Source: an uncultured Oscillospiraceae bacterium (GTDB lineage Bacteria; Bacillota; Clostridia; Oscillospirales; Oscillospiraceae). Taken from it: a DNA stretch of 64,000 nt. Under the pieces are notes generated by a model. The model saw nothing but the letters and a program-made list of their open reading frames with translations, searched no databases and was not told the origin of the DNA. Of this stretch, positions 16,695 to 24,327 are shown piece by piece. The DNA lies in the NCBI GenBank assembly GCA_934589675.1, contig CAKTOF010000011.1, positions 12,300-76,299 of the forward strand. Direction: 5' to 3'. Positions within the stretch are counted from its first letter, which is position 1. Every line of letters starts with the position of its first letter. Both the position numbers and the translations under genes were made by a program.

Positions 16695-17594
16695 ATGGAC
16701 ATTGAGCACCTGCGCGAATTTCTGACGCTGGCGGATGCCGTGAGCCTGAGTGAAGCGGCCGACCGGCTTTTTCTGTCGCAGTCGACCGTGTCGCGCCATT
16801 TGCAGCAGTTGGAGGCGGAACTCGGGACGCCGCTGTTTTACCGGACGAGCCGCCGGCTGGAGATCAACGCGTTCGGCCGCCTGCTGCTGCCATATGCGCA
16901 AAGCCTCGTGGCGGAGCACGATGCGTGCCGCCGCGCCATCGCCGGACAGCTGCGCGCCGAACGCGGTCAGCTCGTCATCGGCAGTCTGCCGGCTATGACG
17001 GAGTACCCCATCCGTGCGATGATCGAAGATTACCGCACCCTACATCCGGACGAACCGATGCGCGTTGTGGAAGGAGAGTCGTATGAACTCAAGGGGCTGC
17101 TGCTGGCAGGGGAGTGCGATGTTGCATTTGTCCGTGAGGCAGATGGCGCGGATGGCCGCTTTGCTCGTGTGCCGCTGTGTACGGACCGGCTCGTCGCCGT
17201 GCTGCCGCGGGCGCATCCACTGGCAGAGCGCGAGACTGTGCAGATCCGGCAGCTGCGCGGGGAGACATTCCTGACGCTCCCGCGCGACACGGTCATGTAT
17301 GACGTCACGCTGGACGTCTGCCGCGCGGCGGGGTTCACGCCGGATATCGCAATGCAGAGCCACCATATGCGCACGGCCATCGACCTGCTGTCCCGGCAGG
17401 AGGGCGTATCCATCGCGCCCGAGCGCACCGCACGTGTTAACGCCGGGCCGGAGACGGCCCTCGTGCCCATTGAGCCGGAGGCGCGCACGCAGATCAACGT
17501 CATCTGCCGCCGCCAGGATGCGGGAAATCCGAACATCCGGGGATTTTTGCAGGCGGTGCGCGATTTCCGGGAGTCGGGCGAAGCGGAGCAATAA
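16695..17594 (+). CDS. LysR-family transcriptional regulator
   Basis: The protein has 299 residues. The N-terminal winged helix-turn-helix is typical (FLTLADAVSLSEAADRLFLSQSTVSRHLQQLEAELGTPLFYR), and the effector-binding domain runs from about residue 90 to 290. It is divergent from the MaoC-like/solute-binding-protein operon, with nested palindromes in the shared region, so that operon and the regulator itself are the likely targets. The effector is probably the imported compound or its CoA ester, unidentified. GGAGG precedes the ATG. Confidence 0.95.
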   Translation: MDIEHLREFLTLADAVSLSEAADRLFLSQSTVSRHLQQLEAELGTPLFYRTSRRLEINAFGRLLLPYAQSLVAEHDACRRAIAGQLRAERGQLVIGSLPAMTEYPIRAMIEDYRTLHPDEPMRVVEGESYELKGLLLAGECDVAFVREADGADGRFARVPLCTDRLVAVLPRAHPLAERETVQIRQLRGETFLTLPRDTVMYDVTLDVCRAAGFTPDIAMQSHHMRTAIDLLSRQEGVSIAPERTARVNAGPETALVPIEPEARTQINVICRRQDAGNPNIRGFLQAVRDFRESGEAEQ

Positions 17595-17596
17595 AA

Positions 17597-17628
17597 AAGC
17601 TCCCGCAGCCGGTTGGCTGCGGGAGCTT
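17597..17628. terminator. Bidirectional terminator between lysR and rpsR
   Basis: The 14-bp stem AAGCTCCCGCAGCC/GGCTGCGGGAGCTT with a GGTT loop is flanked by A residues on the left and T residues on the right. Confidence 0.88.
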
Positions 17629-17639
17629 TGTCGCAAAAA

Positions 17640-17873
17640 TCAGTCTGCCACGTACGGCAGGAGCGCGATGTGACGGGCGCGCTTGATGGCGAGCGTCAGC
17701 TGGCGCTGATGCTTCGCGCAGGTGCCGGTCGTGCGGCGGGGAAGGATCTTGCCGCGCTCGCTCGTGAAGCGGCGGAGCTTGGCAGTGTCCTTGTAGTCGA
17801 TGTGCTCGACCTTATCCACGCAGAAGCTGCATACCTTTTTGCGCTTCCGGCCGCGGGATTTATCGTAAGCCAT
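17640..17873 (-). CDS. rpsR: Ribosomal protein S18
   Basis: The 77-residue protein is the normal length. A Cys-rich start (KVCSFCVDK) and a later CAKHQRQL keep the zinc-ribbon-type cysteines of the C+ form of S18. The conserved YKD...LRRFTSERGKILPRRTTG core is intact. It binds the central domain of 16S rRNA together with S6. It is the last gene of the rpsF-ssb-rpsR operon and is followed by a strong terminator. The retained cysteines suggest it is the zinc-replete version. Confidence 0.98.
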   Translation of the reverse strand: MAYDKSRGRKRKKVCSFCVDKVEHIDYKDTAKLRRFTSERGKILPRRTTGTCAKHQRQLTLAIKRARHIALLPYVAD

Positions 17874-17910
17874 GATGCTTATCCTCCTATCTCACAATCT
17901 TGGGGAAAAA

Positions 17911-18408
17911 TCAAAACGGGAGCTCGCTGTCGTCGTCTTCGAGCATGGCGAAGTCATTCGCCGGAGCGGGCGCGGACTGCTGGGCGCGATAGCCGCCGCC
18001 CTGACCGCCGCCGTAGGACGAATTGCCGCCGTAGGAAGCCTGACCGCCGCCATAGGACTGGTTGAAGCCGCCGTCGGCGTTATCGCGCTTGCTGTCGCCA
18101 AAATAGACGTTGTCCGCAACGACCTCGGCAGAGCGGCGGTTGTTGCCGTCCTTATCCTGCCAGCGGCGGATCTGCAGGCGGCCGGAGACGACTGCCATGC
18201 GGCCCTTGGCGAAGTACTTCGAGACAAACTCGGCCGTGCTGCGCCAGGCGACGATGTCGATAAAATCGGTTTCCTTCGTGCCGGACTCCTTGTTGGTGAA
18301 GTCGCGGTCGACTGCGAGCGTGAACGAGGCCACGGCGACGCCGGAGCCTGTTCTGCGGAGCTCGGGATCGGCCGTCAGACGGCCCATGAGAACAATGTGA
18401 TTCAACAT
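17911..18408 (-). CDS. ssb: Single-stranded DNA-binding protein
   Basis: The 165-residue protein has an OB fold at about 1-105 (MLNHIVLMGRLTADPELRRT, FTLAVDRDF, DFIDIVAWRSTAEFVSKYFAKG). A Gly/Ser/Tyr/Gln-rich flexible linker follows, then the acidic tip DDDSELPF, which recruits DNA-repair and replication partners. GGAGG precedes the chosen ATG; a longer in-frame extension has no ribosome site and unlike composition. It sits between rpsF and rpsR as in most Firmicutes. Confidence 0.97.
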   Translation of the reverse strand: MLNHIVLMGRLTADPELRRTGSGVAVASFTLAVDRDFTNKESGTKETDFIDIVAWRSTAEFVSKYFAKGRMAVVSGRLQIRRWQDKDGNNRRSAEVVADNVYFGDSKRDNADGGFNQSYGGGQASYGGNSSYGGGQGGGYRAQQSAPAPANDFAMLEDDDSELPF

Positions 18409-18421
18409 CGTCCTGCCTCCC

Positions 18422-18718
18422 TTACTCTTCGACGCTGGTGATGAGCGAACGCATGACGCCGTCGGTGATGCCGAGGACGCGGTCGAGCTCGGCGGGGAGC
18501 TCCGGCTTGGCGTCAAAGGTCATCAGGACGTAGTAGCCCTCGGGCAGATCGTTGATCGGGTAAGCAAGACGGCGCTTGCCCCACTCGTCGATGCTCGTGA
18601 GCGTACCCTCCGCCTCCACCATCGCTTTGAACTTTTCCACGATTGCTGCGATACCCTCTTCGCCCTTGGCCGGGTCGATGATGTAGAGGAGCTCGTACTT
18701 TGCGGAAATCTGAGCCAT
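18422..18718 (-). CDS. rpsF: Ribosomal protein S6
   Basis: The 98-residue protein shows the S6 pattern YELLYIIDPA, VDEWGKRRLAYPI-like (IDEWGKRRLAYPINDLPEGYYVLMTFDA), and the terminal region MRSLIT. ATG at 18718 has AAGGAGG 9 nt upstream. It is the first gene of the rpsF-ssb-rpsR unit and is preceded by a perfect-consensus promoter and a structured leader that may be the S6:S18 feedback site. Confidence 0.98.
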   Translation of the reverse strand: MAQISAKYELLYIIDPAKGEEGIAAIVEKFKAMVEAEGTLTSIDEWGKRRLAYPINDLPEGYYVLMTFDAKPELPAELDRVLGITDGVMRSLITSVEE

Positions 18719-18828
18719 GTTGATTGCACCTCCTTCTGGACATATGGCCGCCGGTCGCGCCGGCGGCAAGGATCGCCTGCCATTCGGACAGGCTTATATA
18801 TTATACCGGGCGCGGCGCAAATTGTCAA
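18719..18828 (-). promoter_or_regulatory. rpsF promoter and structured leader, candidate S6:S18-binding RNA
   Basis: On the minus strand the promoter is TTGACA (18823-18828), 17 nt, TATAAT (18800-18805), fully consensus. The transcript then forms GCCTG...CAGGC with an exposed CCG in the loop, followed by a perfect hairpin GCCGCCGG/CCGGCGGC, before the ribosome site. A CCG-containing bulge beside a stem is the hallmark of the S6:S18 leader that represses this operon in many bacteria. The promoter is certain; the leader's regulatory role is inferred. Confidence 0.7.
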
Positions 18829-18892
18829 CCGATTGTTTCTCGTAATTTTTTGCGCTATTATAATTGTGCAATGAAAAAAGGAGCGTGAAACC

Positions 18893-19660
18893 ATGGGAAG
18901 ACTGGACAATAAGATCGCCCTCATCACGGGCGGCAATTCCGGCATCGGCGAGGCGACGGCCAAGCTGTTCGCGCGCGAGGGCGCGAGCGTCGTCATCACG
19001 GCGCGGCGCGAAGCAGAGCTTGCGCGCGTCGCGGGCGAAATTCGTGCCGCGGGCGGCGTGTGCGAGTGGTTCTCCGGCGACGTGCGCGTCACGGCGGACG
19101 TCGAGCGCGTCGTCGCGCAGACGATCGAGAAATTCGGCCGCATCGACATCCTCGTCAACAACGCCGGCATCCCGGACTGCCACATGCCGACCGTGAAGCT
19201 GACCGACGAACTGTGGGACGACGTCGTCGACACGGATCTCAAGGGCGTCATGCGCTGCTGCCGCGCCGTCCTGCCGCACATGGTCGAGCGCAATTACGGC
19301 GCCATCGTGAACATCGCCTCCATCGGCGGCGTTTACGCGTGCGCGGGCGCTTCCTACTCGGCCGCGAAGGCGGGCGTGCTGGCGCTGACGAAGAATCTGG
19401 CCATCCAGTATTTCGGCAGCGGCATCCGCATCAACTCCGTCTCGCCCGGCGGCACGGACACGCCGCTGTTCAGCCCTGAGATGGCCGCGAACGCGGACAA
19501 GGAAATGATGGAGATCACAGCGCAGCACCATCTCCACCCGCATCCGAACGCGCGCCTTTCGCCGATGGAGCAGGCGTATGCCATCTTGTTCCTCGCCAGC
19601 GACGAGGCCAGCGGCATCAACGGCGAGAATCTGACCGTCGATTACGGCGGGCGGCTGTAA
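18893..19660 (+). CDS. Short-chain dehydrogenase/reductase (SDR)
   Basis: This 255-residue protein is a classical SDR. The cofactor motif TGGNSGIG near residue 13, NNAG near 90, the catalytic Ser in NIASIGG, and YSAAK (Tyr-x-x-x-Lys) are present, followed by SPGGTDTP and the closing VDYGG. An Arg after the second strand (TARREAEL) suggests NADP(H) preference. Relatives include bile-acid hydroxysteroid dehydrogenases and 3-oxoacyl-ACP reductases; the substrate cannot be fixed from sequence. AAGGAG precedes ATG, and a TTGTTT-19-TATAAT promoter (18834-18864) lies back to back with the rpsF promoter. gluQ follows 77 bp later. Confidence 0.92.
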   Translation: MGRLDNKIALITGGNSGIGEATAKLFAREGASVVITARREAELARVAGEIRAAGGVCEWFSGDVRVTADVERVVAQTIEKFGRIDILVNNAGIPDCHMPTVKLTDELWDDVVDTDLKGVMRCCRAVLPHMVERNYGAIVNIASIGGVYACAGASYSAAKAGVLALTKNLAIQYFGSGIRINSVSPGGTDTPLFSPEMAANADKEMMEITAQHHLHPHPNARLSPMEQAYAILFLASDEASGINGENLTVDYGGRL

Positions 19661-19737
19661 ATTTGAATTCAAGCGGGTTTCCGGGGGCGGTCTGCCCTCG
19701 GAAATTTCGTGTTATCCGGCATTTTGGAGGTAGAAAA

Positions 19738-20634
19738 ATGGTCGTAGGACGCTTCGCGCCGAGCCCGAGCGGGCGGATGCATCTGGGCAACGTGTTCTCC
19801 GCGCTGCTTGCGTGGCTGTCGGCCCGCTCGCAGGACGGCGAGCTCATCTTGCGCATCGAGGATCTCGACACGCAGCGCTGCCGCCCGGAATACGCCGAGC
19901 AGATGCGGCAGGATCTGCGCGCGCTCGGCCTGACATGGGACCGCGAGGTGCAGATGCAGTCGCAGCGGAGCGGCGTGTACGCGCGCTATGTAGGTCTTCT
20001 GCGCGAAAAGGGGCTCGTTTACCCGTGCTGGTGTACGCGCGGCGACCTGCGCGCGGCCTCCGCGCCGCACGCATCCGACGGCAAGCCGATCTACCCCGGC
20101 ACGTGCCGCCATCTTTCAGAGGCCGAGCGCGCCGCGCATGACCGCCCCGGCGCCCTGCGCGTGATCGTCCCGGACGAGACGATCACGTTCCATGACCGGC
20201 TCCAGGGCGAGTGCGCGGAAAACCTCGCGCGCGAGTGCGGCGACTTTATCATCCGCCGCGCCGACGGCGTCCACGCCTACCAGCTGGCCGTCGTCGTCGA
20301 CGACGCGCTTGCGGGCGTGACGGAGGTCGTCCGCGGCCGCGATCTGCTCGATTCCACGCCGCGCCAGCTCTATCTCTACCGCACGCTCGGCTTTCCTGCC
20401 CCGGAATTTGCCCACGTCCCGCTCCTCGAGGCCGCCGACGGCCACCGGCTGTCCAAGCGCGAGCGCGACCTCGACCTCGGCGCGCTTTTTAAGGCGCATA
20501 GGCCGGAGGAGATTTTGGGCGATCTCGCACATCTGGCTGGCTTCTGGCCGGAAAATACGCCCGCGAGCGCGCGGGAACTGCTCGGCGCGTTCTCGTGGGA
20601 CAAGGTGCGGAAGGAGAATGTGGTCGTGGGATAG
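19738..20634 (+). CDS. gluQ: Glutamyl-Q tRNA(Asp) synthetase
   Basis: This 298-residue protein is a truncated glutamyl-tRNA synthetase catalytic domain without an anticodon-binding domain. It has the GRFAPSPSGRMHLGN (HIGH-type) motif, a KMSKS equivalent HRLSKRE, and the zinc site CWC...YPGTC (C-x-C plus Y-x3-C), diagnostic of GluQ/YadB. GluQ attaches glutamate to the queuosine base at position 34 of tRNA(Asp) without needing tRNA for activation. I chose the ATG at 19738, with GGAGG before it, because the upstream extension is unrelated. It is the last plus-strand gene before the repeat-rich gap. Confidence 0.93.
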   Translation: MVVGRFAPSPSGRMHLGNVFSALLAWLSARSQDGELILRIEDLDTQRCRPEYAEQMRQDLRALGLTWDREVQMQSQRSGVYARYVGLLREKGLVYPCWCTRGDLRAASAPHASDGKPIYPGTCRHLSEAERAAHDRPGALRVIVPDETITFHDRLQGECAENLARECGDFIIRRADGVHAYQLAVVVDDALAGVTEVVRGRDLLDSTPRQLYLYRTLGFPAPEFAHVPLLEAADGHRLSKRERDLDLGALFKAHRPEEILGDLAHLAGFWPENTPASARELLGAFSWDKVRKENVVVG

Positions 20635-20738
20635 AGCGCATGGCGGTAAAATAGGAGTACGCGCGTGTAGGGGCGGATTTGCTCTGCGGCCCGTATCACC
20701 AACGTAGGGCGGGATGACCCCATCCCGCCGGAGGGACG
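20635..20738. other. Non-coding gap with a GC-rich palindromic segment
   Basis: No gene is visible. A hairpin GGCGGGATG/CATCCCGCC occurs near 20707-20729, preceded by GTAGGGGCGG-type sequence. The style is that of dispersed intergenic repeats rather than a promoter or terminator. Confidence 0.5.
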
Positions 20739-20938
20739 CGCTGATTACGGAACGCAGCAAAACAGAGTGTCATTCAGAGCCGCGAAGCGGCGTGGAAGCA
20801 TGCCGATTTCGGCAGTCTTTCGCTTCTTTCCAGCGCCGGATACAAACGCGACTTCTCCGTAATTGGGCAGATCCTTCGACTCCGCTGACGCTCCGCTCAG
20901 GATGACACGTATTTATTTATCGTGTTCCGTAATCGGCG
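20739..20938. mobile_element. MITE-like element of 200 bp with nested terminal inverted repeats
   Basis: The outer 15-bp inverted repeats, CGCTGATTACGGAAC (20739-20753) and GTTCCGTAATCGGCG (20924-20938), differ at one position. Inside is a second pair, TGTCATTC (20768-20775) and GGATGACA (20900-20907), also with one mismatch. There is no reading frame for a transposase. A third TCCGTAAT copy lies inside near 20856. Size, nesting and lack of coding point to a non-autonomous element or stacked insertions. Confidence 0.7.
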
Positions 20939-20946
20939 CGCAAAAA

Positions 20947-20984
20947 AGCCCCGGCGAGCGATTCATCATTCGCTCACCGGGGCT
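20947..20984. terminator. Bidirectional terminator beside the MATE gene
   Basis: The stem AGCCCCGGCGAGCG/CGCTCACCGGGGCT has one mismatch and a 10-nt loop. It is preceded by six A residues, which form the T run for the minus-strand MATE transcript. Confidence 0.85.
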
Positions 20985-21000
20985 AAAATGTTCTCAGGTC

Positions 21001-22383
21001 TTACTGCTCTGCGCCGTGCAGGACGAGCTTTTTCGTTTTCCACTTCCCCGAGAAGTAATAGATGCTGCCGCCGATGGTCGTGACGAAGCCGGCCAGGGCG
21101 CTGCCGAGCCAGAAGCCGTACAGGCCGAATTTCGCGCCGAGCAGCCAGCACAGCCCGATGCGCGCGACGACGCCGTCCAAAATGCCGATGATGAGGCTCA
21201 GCCCCGCGCTGCCCGTGCCCTCAAGCAGGGAGTAGGGCGTGAGCATCGTGCAGTTGGCCAGATAGTAGAGCACGGCGATGCGCATAAAGCCCGACGCGTA
21301 GGCGATGACGGACTCGTCGGACGTGAACAGGCGGAACAGCTGCTCGGGGAAGAGCAGGCTCACGCAGGCGAGCACGACGAAGATGCTCATGGAGATGGCC
21401 GTCGTGTACCAGAAGACCTTTTTGAGCCGGTCGTGCTTGCGCGCGCCGAAGCACTGGCCGATCATGGCCGCGGCGGCGACGCCGAGGGCGTTGGTCAGCG
21501 TGAACGAGATCGTGTTGAGCTTGTTGCCGACGCCGTCGACGGCCGAGGCGGCCACGCCGAAGGTGTTGACGTGGGCGTTGACAAACATGACAGAGATGGC
21601 GATCATGACGCTCTGGATGATCATGGGGATGCCGAGCTTGAAAAGGCCGCGGCAGCGGTCGGCCTGCGGGCGGAAGCTGGCGGGCCTGAAGTCGAAGTGG
21701 AACGATTCGCGGCGGCGGTAGAGGCACACGAGCGCGAGGGCGAACGAGCAGCCCTGCGCAATGACGGTGGCCAGCGCCGCGCCGGATGCGCCCATGGAAA
21801 AGACCGCGACGAACAGCAGATCGAGCACGACGTTGATGACGGCCGCGACGCCGACAAAATACATCGGCAGCCTGCTCTCGCCCATGCCGCGCAGGATGGC
21901 GCAGATGCCGTTGTAGCCGAAGATGAAGACCATGCCCGCGCAGCAGACCATGCAGTACGCATGCGCGTCGGCGAGCGCCTCGGCCGGCGTGTTGAGAAGG
22001 CCGAGCACGGGACGGCACACGACGGCGCACAGGCCGCCGACGACGACGGACAAGAGCCCCATGAGCGTCAGCGACGTGCCGATCGTGCGGCGCAGGCCGT
22101 CATAGTCGCCCGCGCCGACCTGCTGCGCGATGAGCACCTGCGCGGCCGAGCCGAAGCCCATGCCGATGAACATGAGCAGATTCTGGATCTGCCCGCCGAT
22201 GCCGACGGCGGACAGGCCCGTCGCGCCGACAAACTGGCCGACGACGATCATGTCGACGACGTTGTACACGGCCTGAAGCGCATAGGCCGCCATGAGCGGC
22301 AGCGAGAATAAAATAAGCTGCCGGAGCACGGGCCCCTGCGTCAGGTCGTTGAGGACTTTTTTATTGCTGGAGATGGGGATCAC
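21001..22383 (-). CDS. MATE family efflux transporter
   Basis: The 460-residue protein has twelve predicted helices arranged as two six-helix bundles. The N-terminal NDLTQGPVLRQLILFSLPLMAAYALQ and VDMIVVGQFVG, and the repeated GFG/GA-type motifs, are typical of the MATE branch common in Clostridia. It should export drugs or metabolites using Na+ or H+. The only start that keeps the whole N-terminus is the GTG at 22383, although AAAGGG lies unusually close to it. No regulator is adjacent; the substrate is unknown. Confidence 0.92.
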   Translation of the reverse strand: MIPISSNKKVLNDLTQGPVLRQLILFSLPLMAAYALQAVYNVVDMIVVGQFVGATGLSAVGIGGQIQNLLMFIGMGFGSAAQVLIAQQVGAGDYDGLRRTIGTSLTLMGLLSVVVGGLCAVVCRPVLGLLNTPAEALADAHAYCMVCCAGMVFIFGYNGICAILRGMGESRLPMYFVGVAAVINVVLDLLFVAVFSMGASGAALATVIAQGCSFALALVCLYRRRESFHFDFRPASFRPQADRCRGLFKLGIPMIIQSVMIAISVMFVNAHVNTFGVAASAVDGVGNKLNTISFTLTNALGVAAAAMIGQCFGARKHDRLKKVFWYTTAISMSIFVVLACVSLLFPEQLFRLFTSDESVIAYASGFMRIAVLYYLANCTMLTPYSLLEGTGSAGLSLIIGILDGVVARIGLCWLLGAKFGLYGFWLGSALAGFVTTIGGSIYYFSGKWKTKKLVLHGAEQ

Positions 22384-22508
22384 GCCCTTTCGTCAATTAC
22401 CTGTCAGTATATCAATAGATCGCGTCCGAATCAAGTGCTGAATTTCGAAAAATCAGGCCAAAATTGAAGAAATCGGCCGCTTTTTCGCCGGGATGCGCGT
22501 TTTTTTAG

Positions 22509-22537
22509 TTGTGAGCGCGCTGCCCGGGTGGTATACT
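22509..22537 (+). promoter_or_regulatory. Promoter of the metal exporter gene
   Basis: TTGTGA (22509-22514), 17 nt, TATACT (22532-22537). The leader is only about 30 nt, so there is no room for a manganese riboswitch. Confidence 0.65.
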
Positions 22538-22571
22538 AAAGTACGAATCACAAGAAAGAGGCTCCCATTTT

Positions 22572-23432
22572 ATGCATGAAATTCTCCACGTCCTCGAGCA
22601 TACGCTTCTGGACAACGCACTCATTTTACCGTTCCTGTTTCTGACGTATCTCGTCATCGAGGCGCTTGAATCGCGCACGGGCGAGAGAATGCAGCGCTTT
22701 CTCGCCCGGACGCACAAGGCCGGCCCGGCCATCGGCGCGGTTGCGGGCGTCGTGCCGCAGTGCGGCTTTTCGGCCGCGGCGTCGAGCCTGTATGCCGGCG
22801 GCGTCATCACGGCTGGCACGCTCATCGCGGTGTTTTTGTCCACGTCGGATGAGATGCTGCCCATCCTCATCTCCGAGACAGTCGCGCCGCTGCTCATCGT
22901 GAAAATCCTCGCGGTGAAGGTCGCCGCGGCCGCGCTCGTCGGCTACTGCGTCGATCTCTTCCGCCGCCGCGCGGGCGATCCGGAGGCGACGCTGCACATC
23001 GACGAGCTGTGCGAGCACAGCCACTGCGGCTGCCACGAGCACAAGGGCATCGTCGGCCCGGCGCTCATCCACTCGCTTGAGATCTTCGTGTTCCTGCTCG
23101 TCATTTCGTTCGGGCTGAACCTCGTCGTGAAATTTTTGGGCGAAGAGCGCCTTGCCTCGCTCATCTTAAACCGCCCCGTCGTCGGCGAGCTCATCGCGGG
23201 GCTCATCGGGCTCATCCCGAACTGCGCCGCGTCCGTCGTCATCACGGAGCTCTACCTTGCCGGCGGGATGCGCGCGGGCGCGATGCTCGCCGGGCTGCTC
23301 GCGGGCAGCGGCGTTGGGATGCTCGTGCTCTTCCGCACGAACCGCTCGGTGCGCGATAATTTGAAGATCCTCGCCGTCGTCTATTTCTCCGGCGTGATCC
23401 TGGGCGGCGTGTTCGGCGCGCTGCTGTTCTGA
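22572..23432 (+). CDS. Putative manganese/heavy-metal exporter (ArsP_2-like, 10TM)
   Basis: The protein has 286 residues with about ten helices in two similar halves. Each half has a Pro-x-Cys core followed by a Gly/Ala-rich helix pair: VVPQCGFSAAASSLYAGG in the first and LIPNCAASVVITELYLAGG in the second. This is the internal duplication of the putative 10TM heavy-metal exporter family, often annotated as a manganese transporter. A hydrophilic loop between the halves (about residues 138-162) holds HIDELCEHSHCGCHEHK-type His/Cys ligands and is a likely metal sensor or entry site. The gene is monocistronic. The transported ion is inferred from family naming only. Confidence 0.82.
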   Translation: MHEILHVLEHTLLDNALILPFLFLTYLVIEALESRTGERMQRFLARTHKAGPAIGAVAGVVPQCGFSAAASSLYAGGVITAGTLIAVFLSTSDEMLPILISETVAPLLIVKILAVKVAAAALVGYCVDLFRRRAGDPEATLHIDELCEHSHCGCHEHKGIVGPALIHSLEIFVFLLVISFGLNLVVKFLGEERLASLILNRPVVGELIAGLIGLIPNCAASVVITELYLAGGMRAGAMLAGLLAGSGVGMLVLFRTNRSVRDNLKILAVVYFSGVILGGVFGALLF

Positions 23433-23458
23433 TCTGAGATGAGGGCCATAGATCACAG

Positions 23459-23490
23459 AAAACCCGCCAGTCGTAAGACTGGCGGGTTTT
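23459..23490 (+). terminator. Terminator of the metal exporter gene
   Basis: The 12-bp stem AACCCGCCAGTC/GACTGGCGGGTT with a GTAA loop is flanked by A and T runs. Confidence 0.92.
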
Positions 23491-23527
23491 TGTGTGCGTG
23501 GGATGCGAACTGTACAAATTTTCGAGC

Positions 23528-23582
23528 CTACAACCCCTCCGTCACGGCTTCGCCGTGACACCTCCCCCTGCACAGGGGAGGT
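23528..23582. repeat. Dispersed palindromic repeat, copy 1
   Basis: The segment has two hairpins, GTCACGGC/GCCGTGAC and CCTCCCC/GGGGAGG, preceded by CCTACAACCCCTCC. The same two-hairpin unit occurs at 47186-47243 (opposite orientation) and 47296-47348 (same orientation). The unit is a dispersed intergenic repeat family. Confidence 0.75.
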
Positions 23583-23611
23583 ATTGGGCGCGCGCACCGC
23601 AAATCGGCGCG

Positions 23612-24313
23612 TTATGCGCCCTGCGCGTCGCGGAAGGCTTTCTCGCGGGCGAGGCGCTTAGCCTCGGCCTTGGCGCGCTCTTCTTCGAGCATCATGTCCT
23701 TGACCTTCATCAGCCGCGACGTGGTGCCGCGCTCGTTTTCGTCGAGCTTCATGCTGATGTAGCGGATCTTCTCCTCGTACTGCGGGATCATGACGTACTC
23801 AAGCGCGTTGACGCGGCGGCGCGTTTTTTCGATCTCCTGCGCCATGAGCTGCGTCGTCTTTTCGACCTCGGCCAGGCGGAGCATATCCTGAAAGACCTTC
23901 GCCAGCGTCTCGAGCGCGTCGTCAAGCTCGCCGGACGTCTGGGCGAAGCCGTAGGGGAAGATCTCGGCCGGGTCATCGTTCTTCGTCTGGAACGTGTACT
24001 TCGGGATCTCGACGCTCATGACGTTTTCAAACTTCACGTCGAGCTCGACGGACTGCTTCGGGTAGCTGAGCGCCTGCTCGAGCATCTCCGGGCTCATAAC
24101 GGCCGCGGCGACCGTGAACGAGCCGAACACCTCCGTGAGCGCCTGCTCGACGTCGGCGCGGAGCTGACGGTTCAGGCGGACGAGGTCGAGAAACTGGCGC
24201 ATGAGCTCATCGCGCTTATCCTTGAGGAGCTTGTGGCCCTTCTGAGCCGTCTTCAGGCGCGCTTTGAGCTTCTGCATCTCCATGCGGGTCGGATTGATGG
24301 TGGTCGATGCCAC
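23612..24313 (-). CDS. atpD: V-type ATPase subunit D
   Basis: The 233-residue protein is nearly all helical, with heptad-like stretches at both ends. The start ASTTINPTRMEMQKLKARL matches the conserved N-terminus of V-ATPase subunit D, the central rotor stalk linking the catalytic head to the membrane ring. It starts with GTG (24313), preceded by GGGGGTGA. It is the last gene of the operon, 14 bp after subunit B. A near-palindromic repeat lies downstream, and no clear terminator is seen. Confidence 0.95.
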   Translation of the reverse strand: MASTTINPTRMEMQKLKARLKTAQKGHKLLKDKRDELMRQFLDLVRLNRQLRADVEQALTEVFGSFTVAAAVMSPEMLEQALSYPKQSVELDVKFENVMSVEIPKYTFQTKNDDPAEIFPYGFAQTSGELDDALETLAKVFQDMLRLAEVEKTTQLMAQEIEKTRRRVNALEYVMIPQYEEKIRYISMKLDENERGTTSRLMKVKDMMLEEERAKAEAKRLAREKAFRDAQGA

Positions 24314-24327
24314 GGAAGCTCACCCCC

